Positions 7,162 to 14,881 of a stretch of 14,881 nt of DNA are shown piece by piece. The notes beneath the pieces are model-generated. The model was given only the letters and a program-made list of their open reading frames with translations, was not told where the DNA came from and ran no database searches. This DNA comes from CAZONU01 sp965370045. Its GTDB lineage: Bacteria > Planctomycetota > SZUA-567 > JAKLDR01. Position 1 is the stretch's first letter; the number at the start of each line of letters is the position of its first letter. A program made the translations under genes and the position numbers. Where the stretch lies: NCBI GenBank assembly GCA_965370045.1, contig CBDUSI010000111.1, positions 1-14,881 of the forward strand. The letters run 5' to 3'.

Positions 7162-9648
7162 CTACATCATCCGGACCCGCTTGCGCAGGATCCACTCGGC
7201 GCCAATCACCAGGGTGAACAACACGAACAGCCGCCAGTTGTCCCACAGGGGGTGCTCGGTGATCACCGGGTCTCTGCGCTCCGGCTCGGTGATCAAGACA
7301 GGCAGCTTGTGGGCCTCGTCGGCGAAGAGAAACCTCCCGCCCTTGGCGCCGGCCTCGGCCAGCTTGCGCAGGGCTTTCTCGTCCATGCGCGGGTCCTCGT
7401 ACTCCAGCTGGGGAAGCTTGACCTCGAAGTCGCACTCGCCGCCCTTCTTCTTCACGGAGGTCGTGTCCACCGGCTTGAGCCAGGCGTGGAACTTGCCGCG
7501 GCCCTTGGGAATCAGCCGGCCCTCAAAGGTCCCCGGAGAGCCGGGCACCTTCTTGAGCTTGAGGGGCGGCTGCTCGCCGAGCCCCTCGATCTGGTAGATG
7601 ACGGTTACGGTCTCGCCCTTGAAGGGCTCGTACTTGTCTCCCTTGGACACCTTGATCTCGGCGGTGAGCTTCACGGGCTCGCCCAGGGAATAGACCGGGC
7701 GGTCGCACCTGAGAATGGACAGCTTGCTCTTGCCCCCGCGGCCCGAGGCCAGGTACTGGATGGCCTGGGCGTAGAAGCGGTAGAAGTAGCGGTCGCCGTG
7801 CCCGAAGCGCCAGCGCCAGAACTCGTCGGTGCCCACGAACATGGTCAGCCCCTCGCCGTAGCGCCCCACGACCAGCAGCGGGCGGGTCTGATCCTGCCCG
7901 CTGGCCTTGTCCTTGGGATGGCGCAGCAGCACCGTGGCGGTGGCCTTGGCCTTGGGAACCGGCAGGTACCAGAAGAACGGCGGCAGCCCGTTCTGGTCGG
8001 CGGTCTTGTTCCACAGGGCGACGTTGGCGCGGACGTCGTTCTCCAGCCGCAGCACCTTGCTTTCCTGGCCGGCCGCGGTCACCAGGGGCTTGAAGCCCCG
8101 GGTGATGGTCTTGCCCATCTCCAGAATGGCGTCGTCCGCGGGGTCGACCACCACGGGGATGAGCGCGCGGATGGGGTTCTTCTTGCCGACGTACTTCACC
8201 GGGGCGTAGCGCTCACCGGCGATCATCATGAACCCGCCGCCCTCCTCCACGAACCTGGCGGTCAGTTTCAGCTGCTTCTCGTTGAAGAACTGCGGGTCGA
8301 TGTCGCCGAAGATGATCACGTTGTACTTGTCGAACATGGCCTTTTCGGTGTCGGGATAGGTCTCGACCTCGTAGTTGCCGTCGTAGAACCAGGTCCGGTC
8401 CGGCTGGGCCAGCAGGGTACTCACTTGTAGGGTGCGGTCGCGCATCATGGCGTGCTTCAGGAAGCGGTACTCCCAGCGCGGCAGGTTCTCGCCCTCCACG
8501 TAGAGCACCTTTATCTTCCCTTCGACCACGTTGAGGGTGTGCGAGCGGCTGTTGTTGTCGGTGACCAGCTCGCCGGTGCGGCCTTCGATCACCACCTTGT
8601 AGTCCGCCTTGCCGGGAGTGTCGGGCTTGTGGCGCAGGGGCACGCGGAAGCTCTTGCCGTCGCCGGGGAACTCCACGTCCTTCGAGTCGACCGTCTCGGT
8701 GCCCCGCTTGAGAACCACCTTGGCCTTCTCGCCGGCGTAGCCCTTCTGCTCCAACGTGGCCTCGAAGGAGACGTAGTCGCCGCTGAAGGCCCGCTCGGGG
8801 GCCTCCACGCGCTTGACCTCCACGTCGAAGATCTTGCGGTCGCCCACGCCCACCGGGAATATGGGCACACTGCGCTTGGCGGCAATGCGCGCCGCCTCCA
8901 CCGGGTTGTCGCCGGCGTTGGAGCGCCCGTCGGTGAAGATCACCAGGCCGGCCACGCTTTGCCCGCGCAGTTCGTTGAGGACCTTGCGCATGCTGTCGCC
9001 AATGCGCGTCTCGGTGCCCAGGGCCTCGCTGGAACCGGCCACTATCTCCCTGGTCGGCCCGCCGCCGGCCTCGCCCTTCGCGTACTTGGGCCGGATGTCC
9101 TTGGCGAACTCGTAGAAGCGCAGGCGGTATCGCTGGGCCAGGCTGGACTTCCGCGGGTCGGTCTTCTCGCCCCTGAGGAACTCGTTGACGAAGTCGATGC
9201 GCGCGAGCTTCTGTAGGTCCTCGCGCTCCAGGTCCGCGCGGGGCTTGCCCTCGAAGGAGAACTCCTCGGGCAGGGCGTCGCGGGCCCGCTGGACGTCCTC
9301 TTCTTCCGGGAAGCGGTCCTTGAGGTTCATGGACTGGGAGGTGTCGATCATGAACACCACGTAAGGCTTGGTGAGTTCCACCTCCTCGACGGCCAGGATG
9401 GGCTCGCAGAGCAGCAGGATGAGCATCACCAGCACGCCCACCCGCAGCGCGGCCAGGAAGGTCCGCATGCCCAGGCCCACCGGGCGGCCCTCCTTGTAGT
9501 AGATCACCCCGGCGTAAACGACCACGCTGAGCAGAACCAGCAGGAGTATCCACAGCGGCCAGGCTTGGGCGAGGCGGAAAGTTATGTCCGCATCGGGCTT
9601 GAGGACGCTCTCATCCAGTCCCAGAAGTTTCTGAAGAATCCAGCGCAC
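7162..9648 (-). CDS. Membrane VWA protein with glutamine-amidotransferase-like domain
   Basis: 828 residues. Two membrane segments (about 28-50 and 62-82) precede a von Willebrand factor A domain with the MIDAS motif D102-T-S104-Q-S106 and later VIFTDGRSNAG. An extracytoplasmic beta region follows, then a class I glutamine-amidotransferase-like Rossmann fold (about 376-570, with KVLYVEGENLPRWEYRFL and FVEEGGGFMMIAGE) lacking an obvious catalytic Cys, further beta-rich sequence, and a C-terminal membrane segment (about 804-822). The VWA thus appears to lie between the second and last membrane segments. GTG start with AGGAG 9 bases upstream; TAG stop. The layout parallels the preceding BatA-like protein, so the two are probably distant paralogues and perhaps partners. 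A role with MoxR is inferred from the neighbourhood. Confidence 0.88.
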   Translation of the reverse strand: MRWILQKLLGLDESVLKPDADITFRLAQAWPLWILLLVLLSVVVYAGVIYYKEGRPVGLGMRTFLAALRVGVLVMLILLLCEPILAVEEVELTKPYVVFMIDTSQSMNLKDRFPEEEDVQRARDALPEEFSFEGKPRADLEREDLQKLARIDFVNEFLRGEKTDPRKSSLAQRYRLRFYEFAKDIRPKYAKGEAGGGPTREIVAGSSEALGTETRIGDSMRKVLNELRGQSVAGLVIFTDGRSNAGDNPVEAARIAAKRSVPIFPVGVGDRKIFDVEVKRVEAPERAFSGDYVSFEATLEQKGYAGEKAKVVLKRGTETVDSKDVEFPGDGKSFRVPLRHKPDTPGKADYKVVIEGRTGELVTDNNSRSHTLNVVEGKIKVLYVEGENLPRWEYRFLKHAMMRDRTLQVSTLLAQPDRTWFYDGNYEVETYPDTEKAMFDKYNVIIFGDIDPQFFNEKQLKLTARFVEEGGGFMMIAGERYAPVKYVGKKNPIRALIPVVVDPADDAILEMGKTITRGFKPLVTAAGQESKVLRLENDVRANVALWNKTADQNGLPPFFWYLPVPKAKATATVLLRHPKDKASGQDQTRPLLVVGRYGEGLTMFVGTDEFWRWRFGHGDRYFYRFYAQAIQYLASGRGGKSKLSILRCDRPVYSLGEPVKLTAEIKVSKGDKYEPFKGETVTVIYQIEGLGEQPPLKLKKVPGSPGTFEGRLIPKGRGKFHAWLKPVDTTSVKKKGGECDFEVKLPQLEYEDPRMDEKALRKLAEAGAKGGRFLFADEAHKLPVLITEPERRDPVITEHPLWDNWRLFVLFTLVIGAEWILRKRVRMM

Positions 9649-9657
9649 CTTGTCAGG

Positions 9658-9662
9658 CTCCT
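9658..9662 (-). promoter_or_regulatory. Ribosome binding site deciding the GTG start of the second VWA gene
   Basis: AGGAG on the minus strand, 9 bases before GTG at 9648-9646. It sits in the 49-base gap after the BatA-like stop. There is no competing ATG with a binding site in this frame. Confidence 0.65.
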
Positions 9663-9697
9663 ATCATCTTGCTAAGGACCCGTACGGTCTAAAGCGC

Positions 9698-12097
9698 CTA
9701 CCAGCGACGGCGGCCGAAGAACCAAGCCAGGAAGGTCTCGATCACCGCCAGGGTCAGCACCGCCCAGGTCAAGTTCCGCCAGAACTCCTTGCCGGAGGCC
9801 TTGGCCTTGATGGCCTCAACAATCTTCTCGCGCTCGACGATCTCCTCGAACTTGATTTCCTTCACGAGTTCCCTGAGCTTCTCGAGCGGCATTTTTTCCA
9901 AGTCAGATTCCGCCGGGTCCACGTTGGCCACGAAGATGTCCCGCAGCTCATCGTCCCCGGCGAGGCTCAGCCGGTAAGCTCCCGCCCACCGCGCGCTCTC
10001 GAAGGTCAGGGTGGTCAGGTGCTGCTTGGCCTCCGGCTTGATGGTGCGCTTGTCTTCCTCGTGCCCCTCGGGAGGCTGTATCGCCACGTCCTTGAGCAGG
10101 TCCTCGGCCGGCCATCTGATCGAGAAGGTGCCGCCCACCGGCAGGTTGTGCTTCTTGCCGCGCGCCCTGACCAAGTGAAGGACCAGGTCGTACATCAGGG
10201 GCAGGTGGGCCATCTTGGCGGGCATGTCGTTCCAGTACTTGTCGGCGGTGGTGGTCACCAGGCAGACCTTGCCCATTCCGTACTCGCGGATCAGGACGGC
10301 CGGTTCATTGTCGTCGTGGTAGCGCAGGGGCACGCTGACGCGGCCCCGGGCGGGCTTCTTGGGTTTCTTCTTGGCCTTCTTCCCGGCATCGTCGCCGGCC
10401 TCGGTCTCGCCCTCGGCCTTCTTGACCGCGTCCTTGTCGGGCTCCCCGGCGGATTTCTTCGCGTCGGCCTCGCTCTTCTCCTTCTTGGGTTCCTCTATCT
10501 TGACGCGAAAGCGCTTGAAGACGCGCACGCCCTTGTCGGGATCTTCGAGGAACCGCCAGCGCTCCTTGCGGGCGAACGTCGGGAAGACCACGCCGGTGAA
10601 GCTGTTCGGCTTCAGCGTCCAGAACTTCTTGGCGTCGGGGTTGCCCTTCTCGCCCTGGGGCTCGATCAGGCGACAGGGCAGAAGCGGGGCTTCCTTGGTG
10701 AAGAGCTTCTCGTTGTAGAGCTCCGGCTGCACGTTCTCGCCCACGAAGATCAGCAGCCCCCCGCCCTCGCGAACGAACTTGCGGATCTGGGGCAGCTTCT
10801 CGGCGGGCACCACCGACACGTTGGCGAGTATCAGCAGGTCGGAGCCATCGAGCTGGACGTCGGCCAGATCGGAGTCGGGAATCACCTGGCAGCTGATTAT
10901 CGAGGGTGAGATTATGCCGCGGGAGGCCATGCGCTCCGAAACCGGAATCGACAGCGCCCGGGTCAAGAGGCCGGTTTCGCTCTCCAGCGGCTCACGGGCA
11001 TTCTCCTCGCCGTCCACCACCAGGGCCCTCAGGTTGGGGACCACCGGCACGGCCATGCGCCGGGTGTCGTCCAGGGACAGGCGATCGGGTTCGATGGAGA
11101 CCGTGACCCAGTGCGGCCCGGGGATTTCGAACTGGTGGAAGAACATGGCGGTGCCGCGCCCGCCGGCGCCCTTGACCTCGATCTGCTGGTCGCCGACGCG
11201 CTCGCCGTTGACCTTGAAGGTGACGGTGAGCTCGGGGCGGTCCTTGTCGGTAAAGTTGCGGATCTCGGCCTTGAAGACCACTTGGCTCTTGGCGGCGATG
11301 ACGTTGACGTCGGACTCCAGGTTGGTGATGGCCAGGTTCTGGGCCCTGTCGGAGCCGACGTCCAGCAGGAAGACCGCGGGGAGCTTGCGGTCCGGGTCCT
11401 TCTTCCGGTACTTCTTGATGGCCTTCTTGAGGTCATCCAGCCCCCGGACGCGCTCGGTCCTGGAATTCGGATCGATCCAGCCGTTGCGGGTCATGTCGGT
11501 GATCAGGAAGATTTCCTTGCCGGGGTGGGCGGACTCGTCGAGCATGTTGATGGCCAGGGTCAGCGCCTTGACCGGGTCCGAGGCCCCGTGAGAGGCCTCC
11601 GCCGCGTCCACCTCGCGGTAGACCTCGCTGAGGTTGGTGCTGGCCTTGATGCGCGCGTTGGCCTGGTCGGTCATGTAGATAAGGGTGACCGCGTCGCCGC
11701 TGGAGAGCGTGCTGGTGGTGGTCAGGTAGCGGGCGGTCTCCTTGGCTTGGGCGAAGACGTCCTTGCCGCTGGGGTTGTAGGACATCGAGAAGGAGGTGTC
11801 CAGGACGATGACCCGGTGCACGTGGCTCTTGCCGCCCAGGATGGAGCCGGACGCCTGCAGGAAGGGCCGGGCCAGGGCCAGGGCCAGGAGCACCAGGATC
11901 AGGATGCGTATTATGAGGAGGATGAGGTCCTCAATCTGCAACCGCCGGGAGCTCTTCTTGAAGCTGGCCAGCAGCCAGTGCATCGCCGCCCAGGTTATCC
12001 GCTTGTAGCGCTGGCGGTTCAAGAGGTGAATGATCACCGGGGCCGACCCCATGGCCGTCCCGGCGAGCATCCAGGGGTGAATGAAGGGTAGAGCCAA
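9698..12097 (-). CDS. BatA-like membrane VWA protein
   Basis: 799 residues. The N-terminus (PFIHPWMLAGTAMGSAPVII, then HLLNRQRYKRITWAAMHWL) matches the BatA/aerotolerance N-terminal domain, with membrane segments at about 5-25 and 57-78. The VWA domain has MIDAS D100-T-S102-F-S104 and a later FLITDMTRNGW. A beta region and an amidotransferase-like fold follow (including LRALVVDGEENAREPLESE and FVREGGGLLIFVGEN), then a highly charged Lys/Glu/Ala linker (about 532-583), more beta sequence, and a C-terminal membrane helix (about 774-794) ending FFGRRRW. Start is TTG, with GGAGGG 7 bases upstream. It lies 12 bases after the DUF58 stop and in the same frame. BatA relatives act with MoxR and DUF58 proteins in envelope or stress functions; the substrate is unknown. 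Much longer than classical BatA (about 330 residues), so this is the extended form. Confidence 0.9.
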   Translation of the reverse strand: MALPFIHPWMLAGTAMGSAPVIIHLLNRQRYKRITWAAMHWLLASFKKSSRRLQIEDLILLIIRILILVLLALALARPFLQASGSILGGKSHVHRVIVLDTSFSMSYNPSGKDVFAQAKETARYLTTTSTLSSGDAVTLIYMTDQANARIKASTNLSEVYREVDAAEASHGASDPVKALTLAINMLDESAHPGKEIFLITDMTRNGWIDPNSRTERVRGLDDLKKAIKKYRKKDPDRKLPAVFLLDVGSDRAQNLAITNLESDVNVIAAKSQVVFKAEIRNFTDKDRPELTVTFKVNGERVGDQQIEVKGAGGRGTAMFFHQFEIPGPHWVTVSIEPDRLSLDDTRRMAVPVVPNLRALVVDGEENAREPLESETGLLTRALSIPVSERMASRGIISPSIISCQVIPDSDLADVQLDGSDLLILANVSVVPAEKLPQIRKFVREGGGLLIFVGENVQPELYNEKLFTKEAPLLPCRLIEPQGEKGNPDAKKFWTLKPNSFTGVVFPTFARKERWRFLEDPDKGVRVFKRFRVKIEEPKKEKSEADAKKSAGEPDKDAVKKAEGETEAGDDAGKKAKKKPKKPARGRVSVPLRYHDDNEPAVLIREYGMGKVCLVTTTADKYWNDMPAKMAHLPLMYDLVLHLVRARGKKHNLPVGGTFSIRWPAEDLLKDVAIQPPEGHEEDKRTIKPEAKQHLTTLTFESARWAGAYRLSLAGDDELRDIFVANVDPAESDLEKMPLEKLRELVKEIKFEEIVEREKIVEAIKAKASGKEFWRNLTWAVLTLAVIETFLAWFFGRRRW

Positions 12098-12104
12098 GAG
12101 CTTT

Positions 12105-12110
12105 CCCTCC
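12105..12110 (-). promoter_or_regulatory. Ribosome binding site deciding the TTG start of the BatA-like gene
   Basis: GGAGGG on the minus strand, 7 bases before TTG at 12097-12095. It overlaps the DUF58 stop codon (TAGGAGGG), an arrangement that suits termination followed by reinitiation. The first ATG in frame is residue 10, inside the conserved N-terminal motif, which favours TTG. Confidence 0.75.
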
Positions 12111-13033
12111 TACTTGCTGCGCGTATTGGCCCGGTTGGCCAGGTACGCGGTGAGGGCCACGTCCAAGGGGTGGCTGGTGTTCATCGGCACGTAGTCGATG
12201 CGGGTGTTCAGGCAGCCCTTCTTCATGATCGAGCTGAAGTTCTGGTACTCCTCGAGGTAACCCTTGCGCAGGGCCGGCGGGTCGACCACCAGCTCAGGCC
12301 AGTTCTCCAGGCCGATGAACTTGGTCATGTCCCGGAAGGGAAACTTTGTCTCGGCGTCGTCCAGGATATGGAAGACCAGCACCTCGTGGCGCTTGTGGCG
12401 GAAGTGCTGCAACCCCGCCAGGAGGTTGGCGGGGTCGTCGAACAGGTCGCTGATCAGCACGATCAGGCCGCGCCGGCTGATGCGCTCGGCCAGGTCGTGG
12501 AAGAGCCGGCTCATGTCCGTCTTCTTCTCGGGGACTATCTGACTGAGCTCGTAGAGCACGCTGCGCAGCTGCGAGGGGTTGGCCGAGGCGGGAATCAGCT
12601 TCTTGATGGCGTTGTCGAAGAGCACCAGCCCCACCGAGTCCTGCTGCTTGAGCAGCATGTAGCCCAACGTGGCGGCGATGTAGCAGCCGTACTCCAGCTT
12701 GGTCATGTTCCCGCCCGAGGAGTAGTTCATGGACTCCGAGGTGTCCAGCAGGATGTGGCAGCGCAGGTTGGTCTCTTCCTCGTACTCCTTGATGTAGTAG
12801 CGGTCGGAGCGGCCGTAGACCTTCCAGTCCAGGTGCTTGAGGTCGTCGCCGGGCGCGTATTCGCGGTGCTGGGCGAACTCCACCGAGAAGCCGTGGTAGG
12901 GCGAGCGGTGCATGCCCGAGATGTAGCCCTCGACGATCAGCCGCGCGCGGAGCTCCAGGCGCGAGGCCTTGCCGACCGTCTTGTTGTCCAGATACTTGCG
13001 GGTGGCGTCCGCGGTCGTAAAGGTTCTGGGCAT
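12110..13033 (-). CDS. DUF58 family protein
   Basis: 307 residues, usual length for the family. The DUF58 signature runs from about residue 56 (HREYAPGDDLKHLDWKVYGR, then YYIKEYEEETN) into a VWA-like domain with MIDAS D97-T-S99-E-S101 and later RRGLIVLISDLFDDP. There is no signal peptide or clear membrane segment, so it is probably cytoplasmic. ATG start with GGAGG 7 bases upstream; TAG stop. DUF58 genes nearly always sit next to moxR, as here (97-base gap), and the product is thought to work with the MoxR ATPase and the membrane VWA proteins. Molecular function is not established. Confidence 0.95.
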   Translation of the reverse strand: MPRTFTTADATRKYLDNKTVGKASRLELRARLIVEGYISGMHRSPYHGFSVEFAQHREYAPGDDLKHLDWKVYGRSDRYYIKEYEEETNLRCHILLDTSESMNYSSGGNMTKLEYGCYIAATLGYMLLKQQDSVGLVLFDNAIKKLIPASANPSQLRSVLYELSQIVPEKKTDMSRLFHDLAERISRRGLIVLISDLFDDPANLLAGLQHFRHKRHEVLVFHILDDAETKFPFRDMTKFIGLENWPELVVDPPALRKGYLEEYQNFSSIMKKGCLNTRIDYVPMNTSHPLDVALTAYLANRANTRSK

Positions 13034-13043
13034 CGACTTTCCT

Positions 13044-13068
13044 CCGGTTGCCGGTTACCGGTTACCGG
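13044..13068 (-). repeat. Heptamer tandem repeat next to the DUF58 ribosome binding site
   Basis: The minus strand reads CCGGTAA, CCGGTAA, CCGGCAA, CCGG and then AGG, so the last unit runs directly into the GGAGG ribosome binding site. The adjacent bases to 13080 look like a decayed copy (CAACCGCCGG). The rest of the 97-base gap to moxR (13081-13130) shows nothing recognisable. Confidence 0.75.
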
Positions 13069-13130
13069 CCGGCGGTTGCTGGTCCCACTGAGGACCCGCC
13101 AGCCATCGTTAGAGTCCCGACTACCGGTCC

Positions 13131-14219
<1,089 letters not shown>

Positions 14220-14251
14220 CTCAGCCTCCTAAATCTGCGGACCGCCTTTTC

Positions 14252-14268
14252 GGGGCGATCCGAGCCCC
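14252..14268 (-). other. Small hairpin in the moxR leader
   Basis: GGGGC, a 7-base loop, and GCCCC form a 5-bp stem about 22 bases upstream of the moxR ribosome binding site. No T-run follows it, so it is not a terminator. A second, tighter hairpin (GGCGCG, loop of 4, CGCGCC) lies at 14311-14326. Both may be chance structures in GC-rich sequence. Confidence 0.3.
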
Positions 14269-14385
14269 AATCTCCCCGTTAATCTCGTGGTAAGAACCCA
14301 CTTGACCGCTGGCGCGGCACCGCGCCGCGGCCCGTTTCTCCAGTTGTTTCCGAGGGAAAGCAGCGACTGTCCATCGTCGGCACCG

Positions 14386-14414
14386 AGTATAGTCGCCCTT
14401 CCCGGCGCCCGCAA
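14386..14414 (-). promoter_or_regulatory. Candidate sigma-70-like promoter for the moxR cluster
   Basis: On the minus strand, TTGCGG (14414-14409) and TATACT (14391-14386) are 17 bases apart. The -10 element matches five of six consensus bases and the -35 matches the important TTG. It begins a few bases after the stop of the upstream gene and would give a leader of about 160 bases. The rest of the 202-base gap holds no gene. Confidence 0.5.
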
Positions 14415-14421
14415 GTTGGTT

Positions 14422-14881
14422 TCACTCGCGCCGTCCGCCAGGCTTCGGCCCGGGCCCGGGCCCGGGCCCGGGTGCGGGTGCGGGTGCGGGTGCGGGTGTG
14501 GATGCTGGTGCTGGTGCTGGCCTCTTAACCTTGGGCACCAGCTTCTCCACGCCCTGATTGGTCACCTGCAGGACGGAACCCTCCTGGGTGGTCAGGAAGC
14601 CCTGCCCGCCTCTCTTCTTCTCCAGGAGCTTGCCGCTTTCCAGGTCCCAGACGCGCCGCTCGACGCGCCCCCGCTGGTTAACGGTGGTCGCGACGTGCTT
14701 GCGGCCGACCAGCATCGGGCCCATGTACGAGCCGGCCGGCAGCTCGGTCCGCCAGCGCAGCTTGCCGGTCTTGCCGTCGTAAGTGGCGGCGGTGAACTTG
14801 CGGCCGCGGCGGTCCCGGTAGGTGACCATCACCGCCTCGGTGCTGGCGGCGGGCTTGGGCTCGTAGCCCATCCTGATGAAC
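14422..14881 (-). CDS. PQQ-like beta-propeller protein, C-terminal part only
   Basis: 152 residues visible; the frame is open at the right edge, so the start lies outside the window. The sequence shows outer-membrane BamB/PQQ-type propeller blades: TYDGKTGKLRWRTELPAG and VWDLESGKLLEKKR have the typical D-x-x-x-G-K-x-x-W pattern. The chain ends in a low-complexity tail of Pro-Ala and Pro-Gly dipeptides (about the last 30 residues) and GGRRE, with a TGA stop. The family serves as scaffolds or dehydrogenases; the visible part does not allow a choice. It is separated from moxR by 202 bases with a candidate promoter, so it is probably a different transcription unit. Confidence 0.8.
   Translation of the reverse strand, partial: FIRMGYEPKPAASTEAVMVTYRDRRGRKFTAATYDGKTGKLRWRTELPAGSYMGPMLVGRKHVATTVNQRGRVERRVWDLESGKLLEKKRGGQGFLTTQEGSVLQVTNQGVEKLVPKVKRPAPAPASTPAPAPAPAPGPGPGPGPKPGGRRE
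14449..14520 (-). repeat. GC-rich hexamer repeats encoding the Pro-Gly/Pro-Ala tail
   Basis: On the plus strand, GGGCCC-type hexamers (14449-14472, several CCCGGG sites in a row) give way to GGTGCG hexamers (to about 14497) and then GGTGCT hexamers (to 14520). In the coding strand they give Pro-Gly and Pro-Ala dipeptides. The GGGCCC part is self-complementary and could form hairpins in DNA or RNA. Confidence 0.8.

Noticed and set aside
7139..7435. Upstream extension of the cyclase-like gene to 7435
   Set aside because: The added residues overlap the VWA gene and look like an out-of-frame shadow. GTG at 7138 has a ribosome binding site and is followed at once by a signal peptide.
9650..10909. 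Plus-strand reading frames antisense to the BatA-like gene (also 11111-12091, 12170-13150 and 13278-14282)
   Set aside because: All are Leu/Val/Gly/His-rich shadows of genes with clear MoxR, DUF58 and VWA motifs on the other strand.
14311..14326. GC hairpin between the propeller gene and moxR as a rho-independent terminator
   Set aside because: No T-run follows on either strand, and it lies downstream of the candidate moxR promoter.

Overview
The window is a GC-rich bacterial stretch. Every gene I can support lies on the minus strand, so transcription runs from right to left. The gene set is a MoxR ATPase, a DUF58 protein, two large membrane von Willebrand factor A (VWA) proteins, an exported squalene-cyclase-like repeat protein, an ECF sigma factor with a zinc-finger/FecR regulator, and a very large membrane coiled-coil protein resembling DUF4175. 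This combination, with large low-complexity proteins and frequent GTG/TTG starts, fits Planctomycetota or a related PVC-like lineage best. That placement is inferred from gene content, not shown.

Layout from right to left. (1) 14881-14422: C-terminal end of a PQQ-type beta-propeller protein with a Pro/Ala/Gly tail. (2) 14421-14220: a leader region with a plausible sigma-70-like promoter and two small hairpins. (3) 14219-7162: moxR, DUF58, BatA-like VWA and a second VWA/glutamine-amidotransferase-like protein, tightly spaced and each with a good ribosome binding site. (4) 7138-6059: a secreted squalene-cyclase-like gene interrupted by an in-frame TAG codon, with its conserved C-terminus intact beyond the stop. 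(5) 5946-5365 and 5368-4037: ECF sigma factor and membrane zinc-finger/FecR protein, overlapping by 4 bases. (6) 4024 to the left edge: one uninterrupted reading frame of at least 1341 codons encoding the giant coiled-coil protein, which ends at the window edge inside 19 tandem copies of a Gly-Ala-Gly-Lys-Pro pentapeptide.

How the genes may work together: MoxR ATPases are known to act with VWA proteins through their metal-ion-dependent adhesion sites (MIDAS), and the three VWA-type proteins encoded directly behind moxR all keep a DxSxS motif. This resembles the Bat (Bacteroides aerotolerance) gene cluster in architecture, and suggests a membrane-associated chaperone or assembly system. The sigma/FecR pair is probably a signal-responsive switch co-transcribed with the giant protein. 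A functional link between the two halves rests on proximity and shared orientation only.

Most unusual points: the single amber codon in the cyclase-like gene exactly where Gln is expected; the 19-copy GAGKP array on an Ala/Gly/Lys/Gln-rich tail with older ~44-residue internal repeats; and four consecutive genes ending in TAG, one of which would fuse in frame with the next gene if TAG were read through. Long plus-strand reading frames, including one of 1719 codons at 464-5623, are antisense shadows of these genes. No RNA gene, insertion sequence, CRISPR array or convincing rho-independent terminator was seen, and no gene-free gap exceeds about 200 bases.
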